From JBIOJB01 sp044450465 (GTDB lineage: Bacteria > Chloroflexota > Dormibacteria > Dormibacterales > Dormibacteraceae), in NCBI GenBank assembly GCA_044450465.1, contig JBIOJB010000041.1, forward strand, positions 1-25,003: a stretch of 25,003 nucleotides of DNA, written 5' to 3'. Under the pieces are notes generated by a model. The model was not told the DNA's origin and ran no database searches. It saw nothing but the letters and a program-made list of their open reading frames with translations. The position numbers and the translations under genes were made by a program. This document shows positions 1-8,407 of this stretch, in pieces. Positions within the stretch are counted from its first letter, which is position 1. Each line of letters opens with the position of its first letter.

Positions 1-558
1 ATCGAGTTCACCCCGGAGCAGAAGAAGGTCGACGAGCTCCTGAACGAGATGAGGACCAAAAAGGTCCACATGATGATCGTGGTCGACGAGTACGGCGGCA
101 CGGCCGGGCTGGTCACCCTGGAGGACTTGTTGGAGGAGATCGTCGGCGAGATCCGCGACGAGTACGACACCGCGGAGCAGGACCAGCTCGTGATCCTGAA
201 CGACCACGAGGCTCGGATCGACGCGGGCTTCCCCATGGAGGAGCTCAACTCGCGCCTCGGACTCTCGATCGAGGAGTCGAGGGACTACGACTCGGTGGGA
301 GGCTACGTCCACGCCATGCTTGGGAAGATCGCCTCTGGCGGCGACACGTTCAAGAGCGGCCGGGCGCGCTGGACGGTCGAGAAGGTCAAGGGACGCCGCA
401 TCACCACGGTCCGCCTCACCTCGGACCGGCCATGGCCGGCCGACGCGCTGATCGCCTCAGGCCTCGCGCATCCGGCTCAGACGACCGCCCACGCCGACGC
501 CGAGGCGGCGGACCACTACGAGGATGCCCTGGAGGACGAGTCTGGCCACCTATCGTGA
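1..558 (+). CDS. CorC/HlyC-family CBS-domain transporter protein, 3' part
   Basis: The reading frame is open from the first base, so the start lies before the window; 185 codons are visible. The first part is the end of a CBS pair (VVDEYGGTAGLVTLEDLLEE, about residues 21-40), a signature of the HlyC/CorC/TlyC group. It is followed by a CorC_HlyC C-terminal domain (about residues 75-140; ARIDAGFPMEELN ... YDSVGGYVHAMLGKI ... VEKVKGRRITTVRL). Family members are membrane proteins with an N-terminal DUF21 domain, linked to Mg/Co efflux or haemolysin-like activity; that half is outside the window. The tail after the domain is acidic and Ala/His-rich. The last 35 bases overlap the start of recO, suggesting translational coupling. 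The family is clear; the transported ion is not. Confidence 0.9.
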   Translation: MEFTPEQKKVDELLNEMRTKKVHMMIVVDEYGGTAGLVTLEDLLEEIVGEIRDEYDTAEQDQLVILNDHEARIDAGFPMEELNSRLGLSIEESRDYDSVGGYVHAMLGKIASGGDTFKSGRARWTVEKVKGRRITTVRLTSDRPWPADALIASGLAHPAQTTAHADAEAADHYEDALEDESGHLS

Positions 559-1288
559 CCGGGCCGTGGTGCTGCGCAAGCTCGACTACGGCGAGGCCGA
601 CCGAATCTTCACGCTCCTGACCCGAACCCATGGCAAAGTCGGCGCGATCGCGAAAGGCGTTCGGCGTCCCTCCTCCAAGCTTGGCCCGTCGCTCGAGCTG
701 TACGGGCACATCGACGTCCTGCTGGCCAAGGGGAGGGGTGAGCTGGACGTGCTGGCGCAGGTGCAGCGGGTCCCCGGCTACCGCATCGAAGGCGACCTTG
801 AGCGGATGTCGCACGCGGCTTTGATCAGCGAGCTGGCGGAGCGCGTGTGCGAGGACCGGCACCCGGTGGACGGAGTGTATGAGCTGACCGTCATGGCGCT
901 CGAGGAGCTGTCGCGCGAGACCGACCCGAGACGGGCCTCGGCGTACTTCATCATGGCCGCCCTCGACCTGCTCGGATACGCGCCCCAGCTGTCCGCTTGC
1001 GTTTCCTGTGAGAAGCCGCTGGCGCCCCGGCCGGCGGCCTTCAGCGCGGAGGCGGGGGGATTTCTGTGCGATGAGTGCGCCATGCCGTCGATGCCAAGGG
1101 TTCCGCTGGCGGCGATCAAGGTCCTCCGGCTCATGGCCGCAGGTGACCTGGACACCTACCGGCGGCTGAAACTCGACGAGTCACTCATGTCGTCGCTCGA
1201 CGGCGTGCTGACCGCGCAGCTCGAGCACCACCTGGACAGGCGCCTGAAATCGCTACAGTTCCTCAACACGATGAGGGTTAGCTCCTGA
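524..1288 (+). CDS. recO: DNA repair protein RecO
   Basis: RecO acts in RecFOR recombinational repair, loading RecA on SSB-coated single-stranded DNA. The 254-residue length is usual. The N-terminal OB-fold shows the hallmark YRDRAVVLRKLDYGEADRI and LLTRTHGKVGAIAKGVRRP. The C-terminal part has a helical region and a zinc site with Cys159, Cys162, Cys182 and Cys185 (CVSC ... CDEC), present in many RecO proteins. The ATG at 524 lies inside the end of the CorC-like gene and has only a weak ribosome binding site. A GGAGG at 531-535 sits before an in-frame CTG at 542, so a start just before the conserved LATYRDRAVV is possible. It is followed by glyS 20 bp downstream, a neighbour pair seen in many bacteria. 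The function is confident; the exact start is not. Confidence 0.93.
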   Translation: MPWRTSLATYRDRAVVLRKLDYGEADRIFTLLTRTHGKVGAIAKGVRRPSSKLGPSLELYGHIDVLLAKGRGELDVLAQVQRVPGYRIEGDLERMSHAALISELAERVCEDRHPVDGVYELTVMALEELSRETDPRRASAYFIMAALDLLGYAPQLSACVSCEKPLAPRPAAFSAEAGGFLCDECAMPSMPRVPLAAIKVLRLMAAGDLDTYRRLKLDESLMSSLDGVLTAQLEHHLDRRLKSLQFLNTMRVSS

Positions 1289-1308
1289 CCGTATCGCGAG
1301 ACCAGCTC

Positions 1309-2601
1309 ATGGACAAGGTCGTCGCTCTGACGAAGCGACGCGGCTTCATCTATCCGTCCAGCGAGATCTACGGCGGGCTCTCGGGCTTCTACGACTACGG
1401 GCCCTACGGAGTCGCCCTCAAGCGGGCGGTCCGCGACCTGTGGTGGCGTCACATGGTCGACCTGCGGGATGACGTGGTCGGGCTCGAGTCGACGCTGATC
1501 ATGCCCTCGGAGGTGTGGGCGGCGTCAGGTCACCTGACGAACTTCGTCGATCCCCTCCGCCAGTGCCTGGGCGAGTGCAAGAAGAGGTGGCGGGCCGATC
1601 ACGTGACCGGCGACCGATGCCCCGAGTGCGGCGGCCCCCTCGACGAGGCCCGCATGTTCAACCTCATGTTCAAGACCCACGTCGGGCCGGTGGAGGACAG
1701 CTCGTCGGAGGTCTACCTGCGACCGGAGACCGCCCAGGGCATGTTCGTCGCCTTCAAGAACGTCATCAACTCGTCACGGGTCAAGGTGCCGTTCGGCATC
1801 GCGCAGCAGGGCCGTGCCTTTCGCAACGAGATCACGCCGGGCAACTTCGTGTTTCGCGTCCGAGAGTTCGAGCTGATGGAGATGGAGTATTTCGTACGTC
1901 CAAACGAGGATGACGAGGCATTCGCCTACTGGTGCAAGGAAAGGATGCGCTGGTACACGGAAGTGCTGGGCGTCAACGCCGAGAGGCTGCGCCTGCGCGA
2001 GCATCCCAAGGCGGTGCTGTCGCACTACTCGAAGCAGACGAGCGACATCGAATACGAATTCCCGTTCGGTTGGGGCGAGCTCGAGGGCATCGCCGACCGA
2101 ACGGACTTCGACCTGGCGGTGCACCAGGAGCGGTCCAAGGTCGATTTGACCTACCTCGATCCCCAGACCAACGAGCGCTATCTGCCCTGGGTCATCGAAC
2201 CGGCGGTGAGCGTCGACCGGATCTGCATCACGCTCCTGCTCGACGCCTACGACGAGGACGTGGTCAACAACGAGCCGCGAGTCGTGCTGCGCCTGCACCC
2301 GAACGTAGCGCCGGTTCAGGTGGCCGTGGTGCCGCTCTCGAAGAAGCAGGAATTGATCGACGTGGCCCTTCGGGTGACGGATTCACTCCGCGGGCATTTC
2401 CGGGTCGAGTACGACCAGACGGGCGGCCATATCGGCCGGCGCTACCGCAGGCAGGATGAGATAGGGACGCCCTTCTGCGTCACAGTCGACTTCGACACCC
2501 TGCAGGACCAGGCGGTGACGATCCGCCTGCGCGATTCGACCCAGCAGGAGCGGGTCAAGATCGTCGAGCTTTCCGAGAGGCTAGCCGCGCTCGCCGGTTG
2601 A
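1309..2601 (+). CDS. glyS: Glycyl-tRNA synthetase, single-chain (alpha2 dimer) type
   Basis: It charges tRNA-Gly in the cytoplasm. It is a class II enzyme of the eukaryote/archaea/Thermus-like dimeric type, not the alpha2beta2 GlyQS type. Visible hallmarks are KRRGFIYPSSEIYGGLSGFY at the N-terminus, a four-Cys zinc knuckle (Cys86, Cys90, Cys104, Cys107), YLRPETAQGMF (about 136-146), motif 2 FRNEITPGNFVFRVREFE (171-188), and ELEGIADRTDFDL. Motif 3 is in the EPAVSVDR region, where Ser replaces the more usual Gly. The anticodon-binding domain spans about 330-425. At 430 residues it is slightly short but complete. No other ATG or GTG precedes the start in frame before a TAG at 1279; only a CTG at 1285. 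The 3' end overlaps the convergent M20 peptidase gene by 21 bp. Confidence 0.95.
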   Translation: MDKVVALTKRRGFIYPSSEIYGGLSGFYDYGPYGVALKRAVRDLWWRHMVDLRDDVVGLESTLIMPSEVWAASGHLTNFVDPLRQCLGECKKRWRADHVTGDRCPECGGPLDEARMFNLMFKTHVGPVEDSSSEVYLRPETAQGMFVAFKNVINSSRVKVPFGIAQQGRAFRNEITPGNFVFRVREFELMEMEYFVRPNEDDEAFAYWCKERMRWYTEVLGVNAERLRLREHPKAVLSHYSKQTSDIEYEFPFGWGELEGIADRTDFDLAVHQERSKVDLTYLDPQTNERYLPWVIEPAVSVDRICITLLLDAYDEDVVNNEPRVVLRLHPNVAPVQVAVVPLSKKQELIDVALRVTDSLRGHFRVEYDQTGGHIGRRYRRQDEIGTPFCVTVDFDTLQDQAVTIRLRDSTQQERVKIVELSERLAALAG

Positions 2602-3759
2602 TCGCGGCCCGCAGATCAGCTCGGCCGACCGAAGGTAGACCTTCACGCACGTCTCGAGGGAGGCGAGGTCGACCCACTCCACGTCAGCGTGCTCGCCTTC
2701 TCCGGCAGGCCCAAACGCCACGGTCGGGATTCCCGTGGCGTTGATCAGCGCCATGTCCATCCAGTAAGCCACGCCTGAGATCTCGGCTTCGCGGCCAAGG
2801 ACTTCCGCGGCAGCGCGAGCGATCGTCTTGCTCAGGTCGTGGTCTGGAGACAGCTCCGAAGGAGCGCGCTCGAGGGTCACGCGCGCAGAGGCGGCAACCC
2901 TCCCTTCGACGGCCTGGATCTCGGCGATCAGGCCGTTCATCTCGCCGAGCGAGGTGACGGCATCTTCACCTGGCACGGTGCGGCGCTCGAGCTGGACCAC
3001 GCAGCGGGCGGGATAGGTGCTCAACTCCTGCCCGCCCTCTATGAGCGAGGCGTGGACCGAGCCGGTGCCGAGCAGCGGGTGCCGCCGGCCGCTGCGCAGC
3101 CGGTGGTCCAGGTCGAGGATCCCGGTGAGGAGGCGCCCGGCGTGGCCGATCGCGTCGACTCCCAGGTCGGCGCGCGATCCATGGGCGGCGACCCCCCGGA
3201 TCTCGACCTCCAGCCACGCGAACCCCTTGTGCGCAAGGCAAAGGCGGAGCTCGGTCGGCTCGGTCACGATCGCCGCGTCGGCCCGGCGTCGCTCCAGAAC
3301 CGCGCTCGTGCCGAAGCTGGCCACCTCCTCGTCGGCCACGGCCGTGACGATCAGGTCGCCCCGGAGCCCGAGCTTCTTGACTTCGCGGGCGGTGATCATG
3401 ATCGCCGCGAGGCTCCCCTTCATGTCGTATGCGCCGCGGCCGTGGATCCGGCCGTTTTCCACCGATGGCTCGAAGGGGTGCGCCATCCCGCCCGCCCCGA
3501 CGGTGTCCATGTGCGCGTTGAGCATCAGGCTCCGACCGCCGCCGCTCCCCCGCAGAACACCGATCACGCTGGGTCGGCCCGACACCGGTTCGACGATGTC
3601 GACCTCAAGGCCTTGATCGCCGAGCCAGCGCGCGACGAAGCGCGCAATCTCGGCTTCGCCGGCACCCGAAGCGACGAGGTCTGGATTGACGGACTCGATC
3701 GCAACGAGCTCACACACGAGCTGCTGGAGGTCGTTGGTCACCGCCACGCCGGAAACCAT
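2581..3759 (-). CDS. M20-family metallopeptidase (ArgE/DapE/ACY1-like)
   Basis: It is a cytoplasmic zinc-dependent amidohydrolase of the M20 family, acting on N-acyl amino acids or small peptides; the substrate cannot be told. With the start at 3759 it has 392 residues, normal for the family. Metal and catalytic residues are in place: His83-x-Asp85 (LNAHMDTVG), Asp112 (GRGAYDMKG), Glu144-Glu145 (ADEEVAS), Glu167 (VTEPTEL), and a C-terminal His357 (GEGEHADVEWV). The dimerisation domain begins near His193 (GVAAHGSRADLGVDA). The open frame extends to a TTG at 3816, but the extra 19 residues do not look conserved and the ATG at 3759 follows a GGTTGGTGAG stretch. It is convergent with glyS, with a 21-bp overlap of 3' ends. 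Confidence 0.9.
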   Translation of the reverse strand: MVSGVAVTNDLQQLVCELVAIESVNPDLVASGAGEAEIARFVARWLGDQGLEVDIVEPVSGRPSVIGVLRGSGGGRSLMLNAHMDTVGAGGMAHPFEPSVENGRIHGRGAYDMKGSLAAIMITAREVKKLGLRGDLIVTAVADEEVASFGTSAVLERRRADAAIVTEPTELRLCLAHKGFAWLEVEIRGVAAHGSRADLGVDAIGHAGRLLTGILDLDHRLRSGRRHPLLGTGSVHASLIEGGQELSTYPARCVVQLERRTVPGEDAVTSLGEMNGLIAEIQAVEGRVAASARVTLERAPSELSPDHDLSKTIARAAAEVLGREAEISGVAYWMDMALINATGIPTVAFGPAGEGEHADVEWVDLASLETCVKVYLRSAELICGPRSTGERG

Positions 3760-4163
3760 CTCACCAACCAGGTTGCCGGCGTTGCCCGGGGTGCCTCCGC
3801 ATAACCACTCCCTCAAAGGTCCGGAGTGAACCGCGGCGCCGCGCGAAGAGCGCCCGCAAACAGGCCGAGTCTAGTCCGTGTGAGGACCGCAATCCAGGCG
3901 GGCCCGGCGCCGGGGGAATCTGACGCTGAGCTCAAACCAGGTTCGGGTGCAAGGTTTTCACCGCCCAGCCGTTCTGAACGTAGAGCGATAGACCTCCAGG
4001 AGCGGGGCCTTGTGACACCCACCCATTCCCCCCTCAACTCCAGGGGCCTCAGCTCCGGGCCGGACCCGGCGGGCGCCCTCCCAATGCTCGCCGGGCACCG
4101 GTCTACCTTCATCAACGAGCCAGGCCGCGCGAGCGGTCGCACCCGGCTGGGTTTCGAGGCGGC
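3760..4163. other. Gene-poor gap between M20 and C1 peptidase genes
   Basis: About 400 bp separates the start of the M20 gene from the end of the C1 peptidase gene, both on the minus strand. Two overlapping open frames (3826-4224 + and 3813-4142 -) are low-complexity, Arg/Pro/Gly-rich and match no family I know, so I treat them as chance frames. A 12-bp perfect palindrome CCCGGCGCCGGG lies at 3903-3914. No tRNA, convincing terminator or promoter was seen. Confidence 0.5.
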
Positions 4164-4934
4164 TCAGCGGCCGATGAGGCGGATAGTCCAGAAGTCGGAG
4201 GCGAGCCCGGGCTGGATCAGATAGGCGTACGGCAGGGTGAAATAACCCTTCATCCCCCAGCCGGCGCCCCACGAGTTGCGCACGAGGAACCACTGGCTCG
4301 CATCGCTGTAGCCGACGGCCATCACGGCGTGCCCGCCGACCGGCCGTTCCCCCCACTTGGGCATGACGGCGTGGCCTGTCTTCGCCACCGCCGCGCTCTC
4401 GAAGCTCTGATAGACGGTGAAGCCGAAGACGAACGGATACCCTGAGGCGAGGCATCCCTTCATCTGGTTCAGGTCCTGCACGATGCTCTGGTAGGACACG
4501 GCCCGGTCGAGCGTCGCGTCCTTATAGGCCCTGGCCGGCGGCCTGGAGGTGAACTTCGTGATGTCGTAAGGCCACTCGGGTTCAGGGCACGCGCCCTGGC
4601 TCGCCACCGACTTGATGCCGTCCCGAATCTGGGCGCCGCTGTCGGACCGGACGGTGCCCTCGATCACGCGCTCGTTGTAGTAGATGAACAGCCGCGACGG
4701 GATGAACGCATTCAGCTTCTGCTTCATCCGCTCGAATTCAATTGCCGCGCCGATGGCGTTGGCGGTGCAGCTGCCCAGCGCCCCCTGGTCGTACACGGGA
4801 GGGCATTTGGAGCGGAGGTCCGCCGTGGCAGGGAGCGCGGCAAGGAACTGGCTCGGGACCGCATAGAGGTGGTCCCGCTGGTCGGGCTGGTCAGGTATCC
4901 AACCGTAGCGCGCGATCTTCCTGGCCTGGGTCAT
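4164..4934 (-). CDS. Papain-like C1 cysteine peptidase, no signal peptide
   Basis: It is a 256-residue protein with the whole C1A catalytic set: oxyanion Gln50 and nucleophile Cys56 (YDQGALGSCTANA), His202 (VGGHAVMAVGY) and Asn220 (LVRNSWGAGWGMKGYF). The N-terminus, with RYGWIPDQPDQRD, matches bacterial C1 peptidases that begin almost directly with the mature domain. No signal peptide, transmembrane segment or long inhibitory propeptide is visible, so the enzyme is probably cytoplasmic or exported in an unusual way. A GGGGGGAG ribosome binding site lies just before the ATG at 4934. The next gene upstream on the same strand ends 70 bp away. Substrate and biological role are unknown; related proteins occur in diverse soil bacteria. 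Confidence 0.9.
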   Translation of the reverse strand: MTQARKIARYGWIPDQPDQRDHLYAVPSQFLAALPATADLRSKCPPVYDQGALGSCTANAIGAAIEFERMKQKLNAFIPSRLFIYYNERVIEGTVRSDSGAQIRDGIKSVASQGACPEPEWPYDITKFTSRPPARAYKDATLDRAVSYQSIVQDLNQMKGCLASGYPFVFGFTVYQSFESAAVAKTGHAVMPKWGERPVGGHAVMAVGYSDASQWFLVRNSWGAGWGMKGYFTLPYAYLIQPGLASDFWTIRLIGR

Positions 4935-5004
4935 GGCACTCCCCCCGTCTCAATCAAACGATGAAACTCGAATACCGCCGCGATTATCGCTCCGGCGCCG
5001 GACA

Positions 5005-5622
5005 CTAGAGAAACTGCCAGGCCGCCACGCTCGGTGATTCCCCCGAAAAGACCTCAACGCCGTTGGGGAAGCGGTGCGCCTCGAGCACGATGGCCGTGGC
5101 GCGAATGTGGCCTTCGAGGATCACCAACCGGCCGTCGGGCCGGACCAGCGTGATGATCTCCGGGACCTGCTTGGCCGAGTGGCAGATGAAGGAAGCCAGC
5201 GAGAGGACGAACAGGTTGGTCGCGTCGCCTGTGAACACATGGCCCACGTTGGTCGCCCCTTCGGCGACCTTGCGGGTGGCCGGCGCGAGGACAGCCCAGG
5301 CACCTCCGCGGTTCGCGTAGTACAGCTCGGCCACCTCGGCCGCGCTCAGCCGCATTCGCTTCCATCTGATGTCGTTGTCAAGACCGGTGAAGGTGGCCGT
5401 GCCCTGACCGAAGCCGTGGGCTTTTGTGATGATCCGGCGGCGCAGCGCGTTCTGGTCATGGTCGCTGAGATTCGGCGAGCGCGCAGCCTTCAACGCGACG
5501 GTGAGATACGCGGGGTTGGGCGGATCGCCAACGATGTACTGCTGGAATTCGATCGACTCGATGTCCGCCTGGAGCCAGGCGAGGATGACCTGGTCTTCGG
5601 TCGCGGGGCCGAGGTCCTGCAT
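5005..5622 (-). CDS. Hypothetical protein with ParB/sulfiredoxin-like EGHxR motif
   Basis: This 205-residue protein is not one I recognise as a named family. The N-terminal two thirds are mostly helical-looking, with WLQADIESIEFQQYI, and lack Cys-rich or membrane segments. The C-terminal part has RPDGRLVILEGHIRATAIVL followed by GVEVFSGESPSVAAWQFL. This resembles the GxxR core of ParB/sulfiredoxin-like folds (a strand, then EGHxRaxA, then a helix). Whether it binds DNA or nucleotide is unknown. The open frame reaches a TTG at 5628, but the ATG at 5622 is preferred because a TACCCT -10-like box lies 8 nt before it. It is divergent from ppdK and upstream of the C1 peptidase, with which it might be co-transcribed. 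Confidence 0.7.
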   Translation of the reverse strand: MQDLGPATEDQVILAWLQADIESIEFQQYIVGDPPNPAYLTVALKAARSPNLSDHDQNALRRRIITKAHGFGQGTATFTGLDNDIRWKRMRLSAAEVAELYYANRGGAWAVLAPATRKVAEGATNVGHVFTGDATNLFVLSLASFICHSAKQVPEIITLVRPDGRLVILEGHIRATAIVLEAHRFPNGVEVFSGESPSVAAWQFL

Positions 5623-5630
5623 CGCCAAAC

Positions 5631-5636
5631 AGGGTA
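5631..5636 (-). promoter_or_regulatory. Candidate -10 box (TACCCT) of the EGHxR protein gene
   Basis: TACCCT on the minus strand ends 8 nt before the ATG at 5622. This spacing would put the transcript start at or within a few bases of the start codon. The same box at 7 nt precedes the APH-like gene. No clear -35 is seen. Confidence 0.35.
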
Positions 5637-5689
5637 GCGGTCCGAGTGATCGCGGACCCCCGCGAACCAGGCCTTAACCGAGCCCACCC

Positions 5690-5695
5690 TAGAAT
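5690..5695 (+). promoter_or_regulatory. Candidate -10 box (TAGAAT) of ppdK
   Basis: TAGAAT lies 9 nt before the ppdK ATG at 5705, and no ribosome binding site is visible between them. Transcription from it would give a leaderless or almost leaderless mRNA. No -35 consensus is visible at 16-18 nt upstream. Confidence 0.4.
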
Positions 5696-5704
5696 GGGCT
5701 GACG

Positions 5705-8395
5705 ATGCCAACCAAGCCGAGCGCTGCCCCGGACACCCACAAATGGGTGTACCAGTTCCGCGAGGGCTCGGCCAAGATGCGAGACCTGCTTGGCGGCAAA
5801 GGCGCCGGCGCGGCCGAGATGACCCGAGCCGGCATGCCGGTGCCTCCCGGTTTCACCATCACCACCGAGGCGTGCCGCGCCTACCTGGCCAACGGCGGCA
5901 AGTTTCCTACCGGACTCTGGGACCAGGTGATCGTCGCCCTCAAATCGTTGGAGCGCAAAGCCGGGAAGAGGTTCGGCGACCCCAAGAATCCCCTGCTTGT
6001 CAGCGTCCGGTCGGGGGCCAAGTTCTCCATGCCCGGGATGATGGACACGGTCCTCAACCTTGGCCTCAACGAGGACACGGACAAGGGTCTGGCCGAGCTC
6101 ACCGAGGACCAGCGGTTCGCGCTCGACGCGCGGCGTCGGTTCATCCAGATGTTCGGCAAGACCGTGATGGGAATCGATGGCGACAAGTTCGAGCGCGCGC
6201 TTCACGAGTCGAGAGGGCGAGCAGGCGTCAAGACCGATCCTGAGCTTGGGCCGCGGCAGCTGCGTGCGCTCGTCACCCGCTATCTCGCCATATATACGGA
6301 CGCGACCGGTCGCGACTTTCCATCGGACCCGGTGGTCCAGCTGCGCGCCGCCATCGAGGCCGTCTTCAGGTCCTGGAACACCGACCGCGCCAAGACGTAC
6401 CGGCGCCTGGAGCGGATTCCAGACGACCTGGGCACGGCCGTCAACGTTCAGATGATGGTGTTCGGCAACATGGGGCCGACGTCGGGCACAGGCGTTGCCT
6501 TCACCCGCAACCCGATCACCGGCGCCAAAGAGCTGTACGGCGATTACCTGATGAACGCGCAGGGCGAGGACGTGGTCGCCGGCGTGCGCGACACCGAACC
6601 ACTCCGGGCCCTCAAGCGCGAGCTGCCTAAGGTCTATGCGGAGTTCGAGCGCTACGCGCGCCAGCTCGAGAAGCACTACAAGGACGTTCAGGATCTCGAG
6701 TTCACGATCGAGCGCGGAAAGCTTTACATGCTGCAAACGCGCGGCGCCAAGCGCACGGGCGAGGCGGCGGTCAACATCGCCGTCGAGATGGTCAAGGAGC
6801 GCCTCATTACGAAGAAGGAGGCGGTCGCCCGCATCGAGCCGCGTCAGCTGGAGCAGCTGTTGTTCCCGCGGGTCGACCCCCGCGCGAAGGCGGTGCCGCT
6901 CGCCAAAGGCGTGCCCGCTTCGCCCGGCGCCGTGTCAGGCGCAGCTGTTTTCGACGCCGACACGGCCGTCACCTGGGGCAAGCAGGGCAAACCGGTGATC
7001 CTCGTCCGGGTCGAGACGAACCCGAACGACGTTCACGGGATGGTGGAGGCCAGGGGCATCCTCACTCAGACTGGAGGCACCGCGAGCCACGCGGCGCTCG
7101 TGGCCCGCGGGATGGGCCGTCCGTGCGTCGTCGGAGCGAGCTCCATCTCGGTGGACGTGCACAAGCGGGTCTTCGCGGCAGGCGGGGCGAGCGTCAAAGA
7201 GGGCGACCAGATCACCATCGACGGCACGACCGGCGAGGTGTACCTGGGCGTGGTTCCCACCATCGAAGCGCGCTCGCTGAACAAGCACCCCGCTGCGAGC
7301 GCGATCCTGCGCTGGGCCGACGAGTTCAGGCGCCTCGAGGTCTGGGCCAACGCCGACTATCCGCGAGACGCGACGAAAGCGCGCGAGAACGGGGCTCAGG
7401 GAGTGGGGCTGTGCCGCACCGAGCACATGTTCATGGAGCAGGATCGGCTGCCGATCGTCCAGGCCATGATCATGGCGACGACGACCGAGGCCCGCGAGAA
7501 AGAGCTTGCCAAGCTGCTGCCCATCCAACGCGGCGACTTCGAGGGCATCTTCAAGGCGATGGCCGGGCAGCCCGTCATCATCCGGCTCATCGACCCCCCG
7601 CTGCATGAGTTCCTGCCCAGCCTCGAAGACCTGATCCGCGAAACGACTCAGCTCAAAGAGTCGGGCAAGGATCCGACGCGGCTCAAGGAGCGCGAGAAGG
7701 TGATGGCTCGCGTCGAGGAGCTGCACGAGGCCAACCCGATGCTCGGTCTCCGTGGCGTCCGGCTTTCGATCCTGTTCCCCGAAATAACTCGAATGCAGGT
7801 GCGAGCGATCATGGAGGCGGCCTGCCGGCTCCGCAAGCGCAAGATCGACGCCCGGCCCGAGATCATGATCCCGCTCGCCGGCACCGTTGCAGAGCTGGAG
7901 TCGGTGCACGCGGACCTGAAGCCGGTCGCGGCCCAGGTGCAGGAGGAGATGGGGGTGCGCGTGCCCTACAAGTTCGGCACCATGATCGAGCTGCCTCGCG
8001 CCGCCCTGGTCGCCGGGGAGATCGCGCGGGAGGCCGAGTTCTTCTCCTTCGGAACCAATGACCTCACGCAGACGACGTTTGGCTTTTCGCGCGACGATGC
8101 GGAGAGGCACTTCATCGTGAGATACCTGGAGCGGAAGATCCTCCCGCGTAACCCGTTCGAGACGATCGACAAGGACGGTGTGGGGCGGCTGATGGAGATC
8201 GCCGTCACAGAAGGCCGCAAGACGCGTCCGAAGCTCGAGGTCGGCATCTGTGGAGAGCACGGCGGCGACCCGGAATCCATTCATCTGTGCCATCAACTCG
8301 GCCTGAACTACGTTTCGTGCAGCCCGTTCCGGGTGCCGGTGGCGCGACTGGCGGCGGCCCAGGCCGCGATCGGCGAGGGCTCGGGCACCAAGTAG
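5705..8395 (+). CDS. ppdK: Pyruvate, phosphate dikinase
   Basis: It interconverts pyruvate + ATP + phosphate and phosphoenolpyruvate + AMP + diphosphate, at the junction of glycolysis and gluconeogenesis. At 896 residues it is full length. The N-terminal nucleotide-binding part shows LLGGKGAGAAEM and SVRSGAKFSMPGMMDTVLNL. The swivelling phosphohistidine domain has TGGTASHAALVARGMGRPCV with catalytic His462. The C-terminal PEP-binding barrel ends with GICGEHGGDPES carrying catalytic Cys849, then NYVSCSPFRVPVARLAAAQA. These positions fit the known His/Cys pair of the clostridial enzyme (455 and 831). The ATG at 5705 lies just after a -10-like box. No PPDK regulatory protein (DUF299) gene is in the window. 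It is divergent from the EGHxR protein gene. Confidence 0.97.
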   Translation: MPTKPSAAPDTHKWVYQFREGSAKMRDLLGGKGAGAAEMTRAGMPVPPGFTITTEACRAYLANGGKFPTGLWDQVIVALKSLERKAGKRFGDPKNPLLVSVRSGAKFSMPGMMDTVLNLGLNEDTDKGLAELTEDQRFALDARRRFIQMFGKTVMGIDGDKFERALHESRGRAGVKTDPELGPRQLRALVTRYLAIYTDATGRDFPSDPVVQLRAAIEAVFRSWNTDRAKTYRRLERIPDDLGTAVNVQMMVFGNMGPTSGTGVAFTRNPITGAKELYGDYLMNAQGEDVVAGVRDTEPLRALKRELPKVYAEFERYARQLEKHYKDVQDLEFTIERGKLYMLQTRGAKRTGEAAVNIAVEMVKERLITKKEAVARIEPRQLEQLLFPRVDPRAKAVPLAKGVPASPGAVSGAAVFDADTAVTWGKQGKPVILVRVETNPNDVHGMVEARGILTQTGGTASHAALVARGMGRPCVVGASSISVDVHKRVFAAGGASVKEGDQITIDGTTGEVYLGVVPTIEARSLNKHPAASAILRWADEFRRLEVWANADYPRDATKARENGAQGVGLCRTEHMFMEQDRLPIVQAMIMATTTEAREKELAKLLPIQRGDFEGIFKAMAGQPVIIRLIDPPLHEFLPSLEDLIRETTQLKESGKDPTRLKEREKVMARVEELHEANPMLGLRGVRLSILFPEITRMQVRAIMEAACRLRKRKIDARPEIMIPLAGTVAELESVHADLKPVAAQVQEEMGVRVPYKFGTMIELPRAALVAGEIAREAEFFSFGTNDLTQTTFGFSRDDAERHFIVRYLERKILPRNPFETIDKDGVGRLMEIAVTEGRKTRPKLEVGICGEHGGDPESIHLCHQLGLNYVSCSPFRVPVARLAAAQAAIGEGSGTK

Positions 8396-8407
8396 GCGGC
8401 GACGCTC

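Noticed and set aside
2839..3804. 321-codon plus-strand frame opposite the M20 peptidase
   Set aside because: The minus-strand frame carries all M20 catalytic residues; the plus-strand frame matches nothing.
3826..4224. 132-codon plus-strand frame in the gap before the C1 peptidase gene
   Set aside because: Low-complexity composition, overlaps the end of the peptidase gene, and has no ribosome binding site or recognisable family.
5456..6736. 426-codon minus-strand frame across the start of ppdK and the EGHxR gene
   Set aside because: It crosses a divergent promoter region and overlaps two better-supported genes.
6935..8296. Long open frame (453 codons) on the minus strand inside ppdK
   Set aside because: It lies entirely opposite the well-supported ppdK gene, is rich in His/Asp/Leu/Arg as expected for an antisense frame in GC-rich DNA, and shows no known motif.
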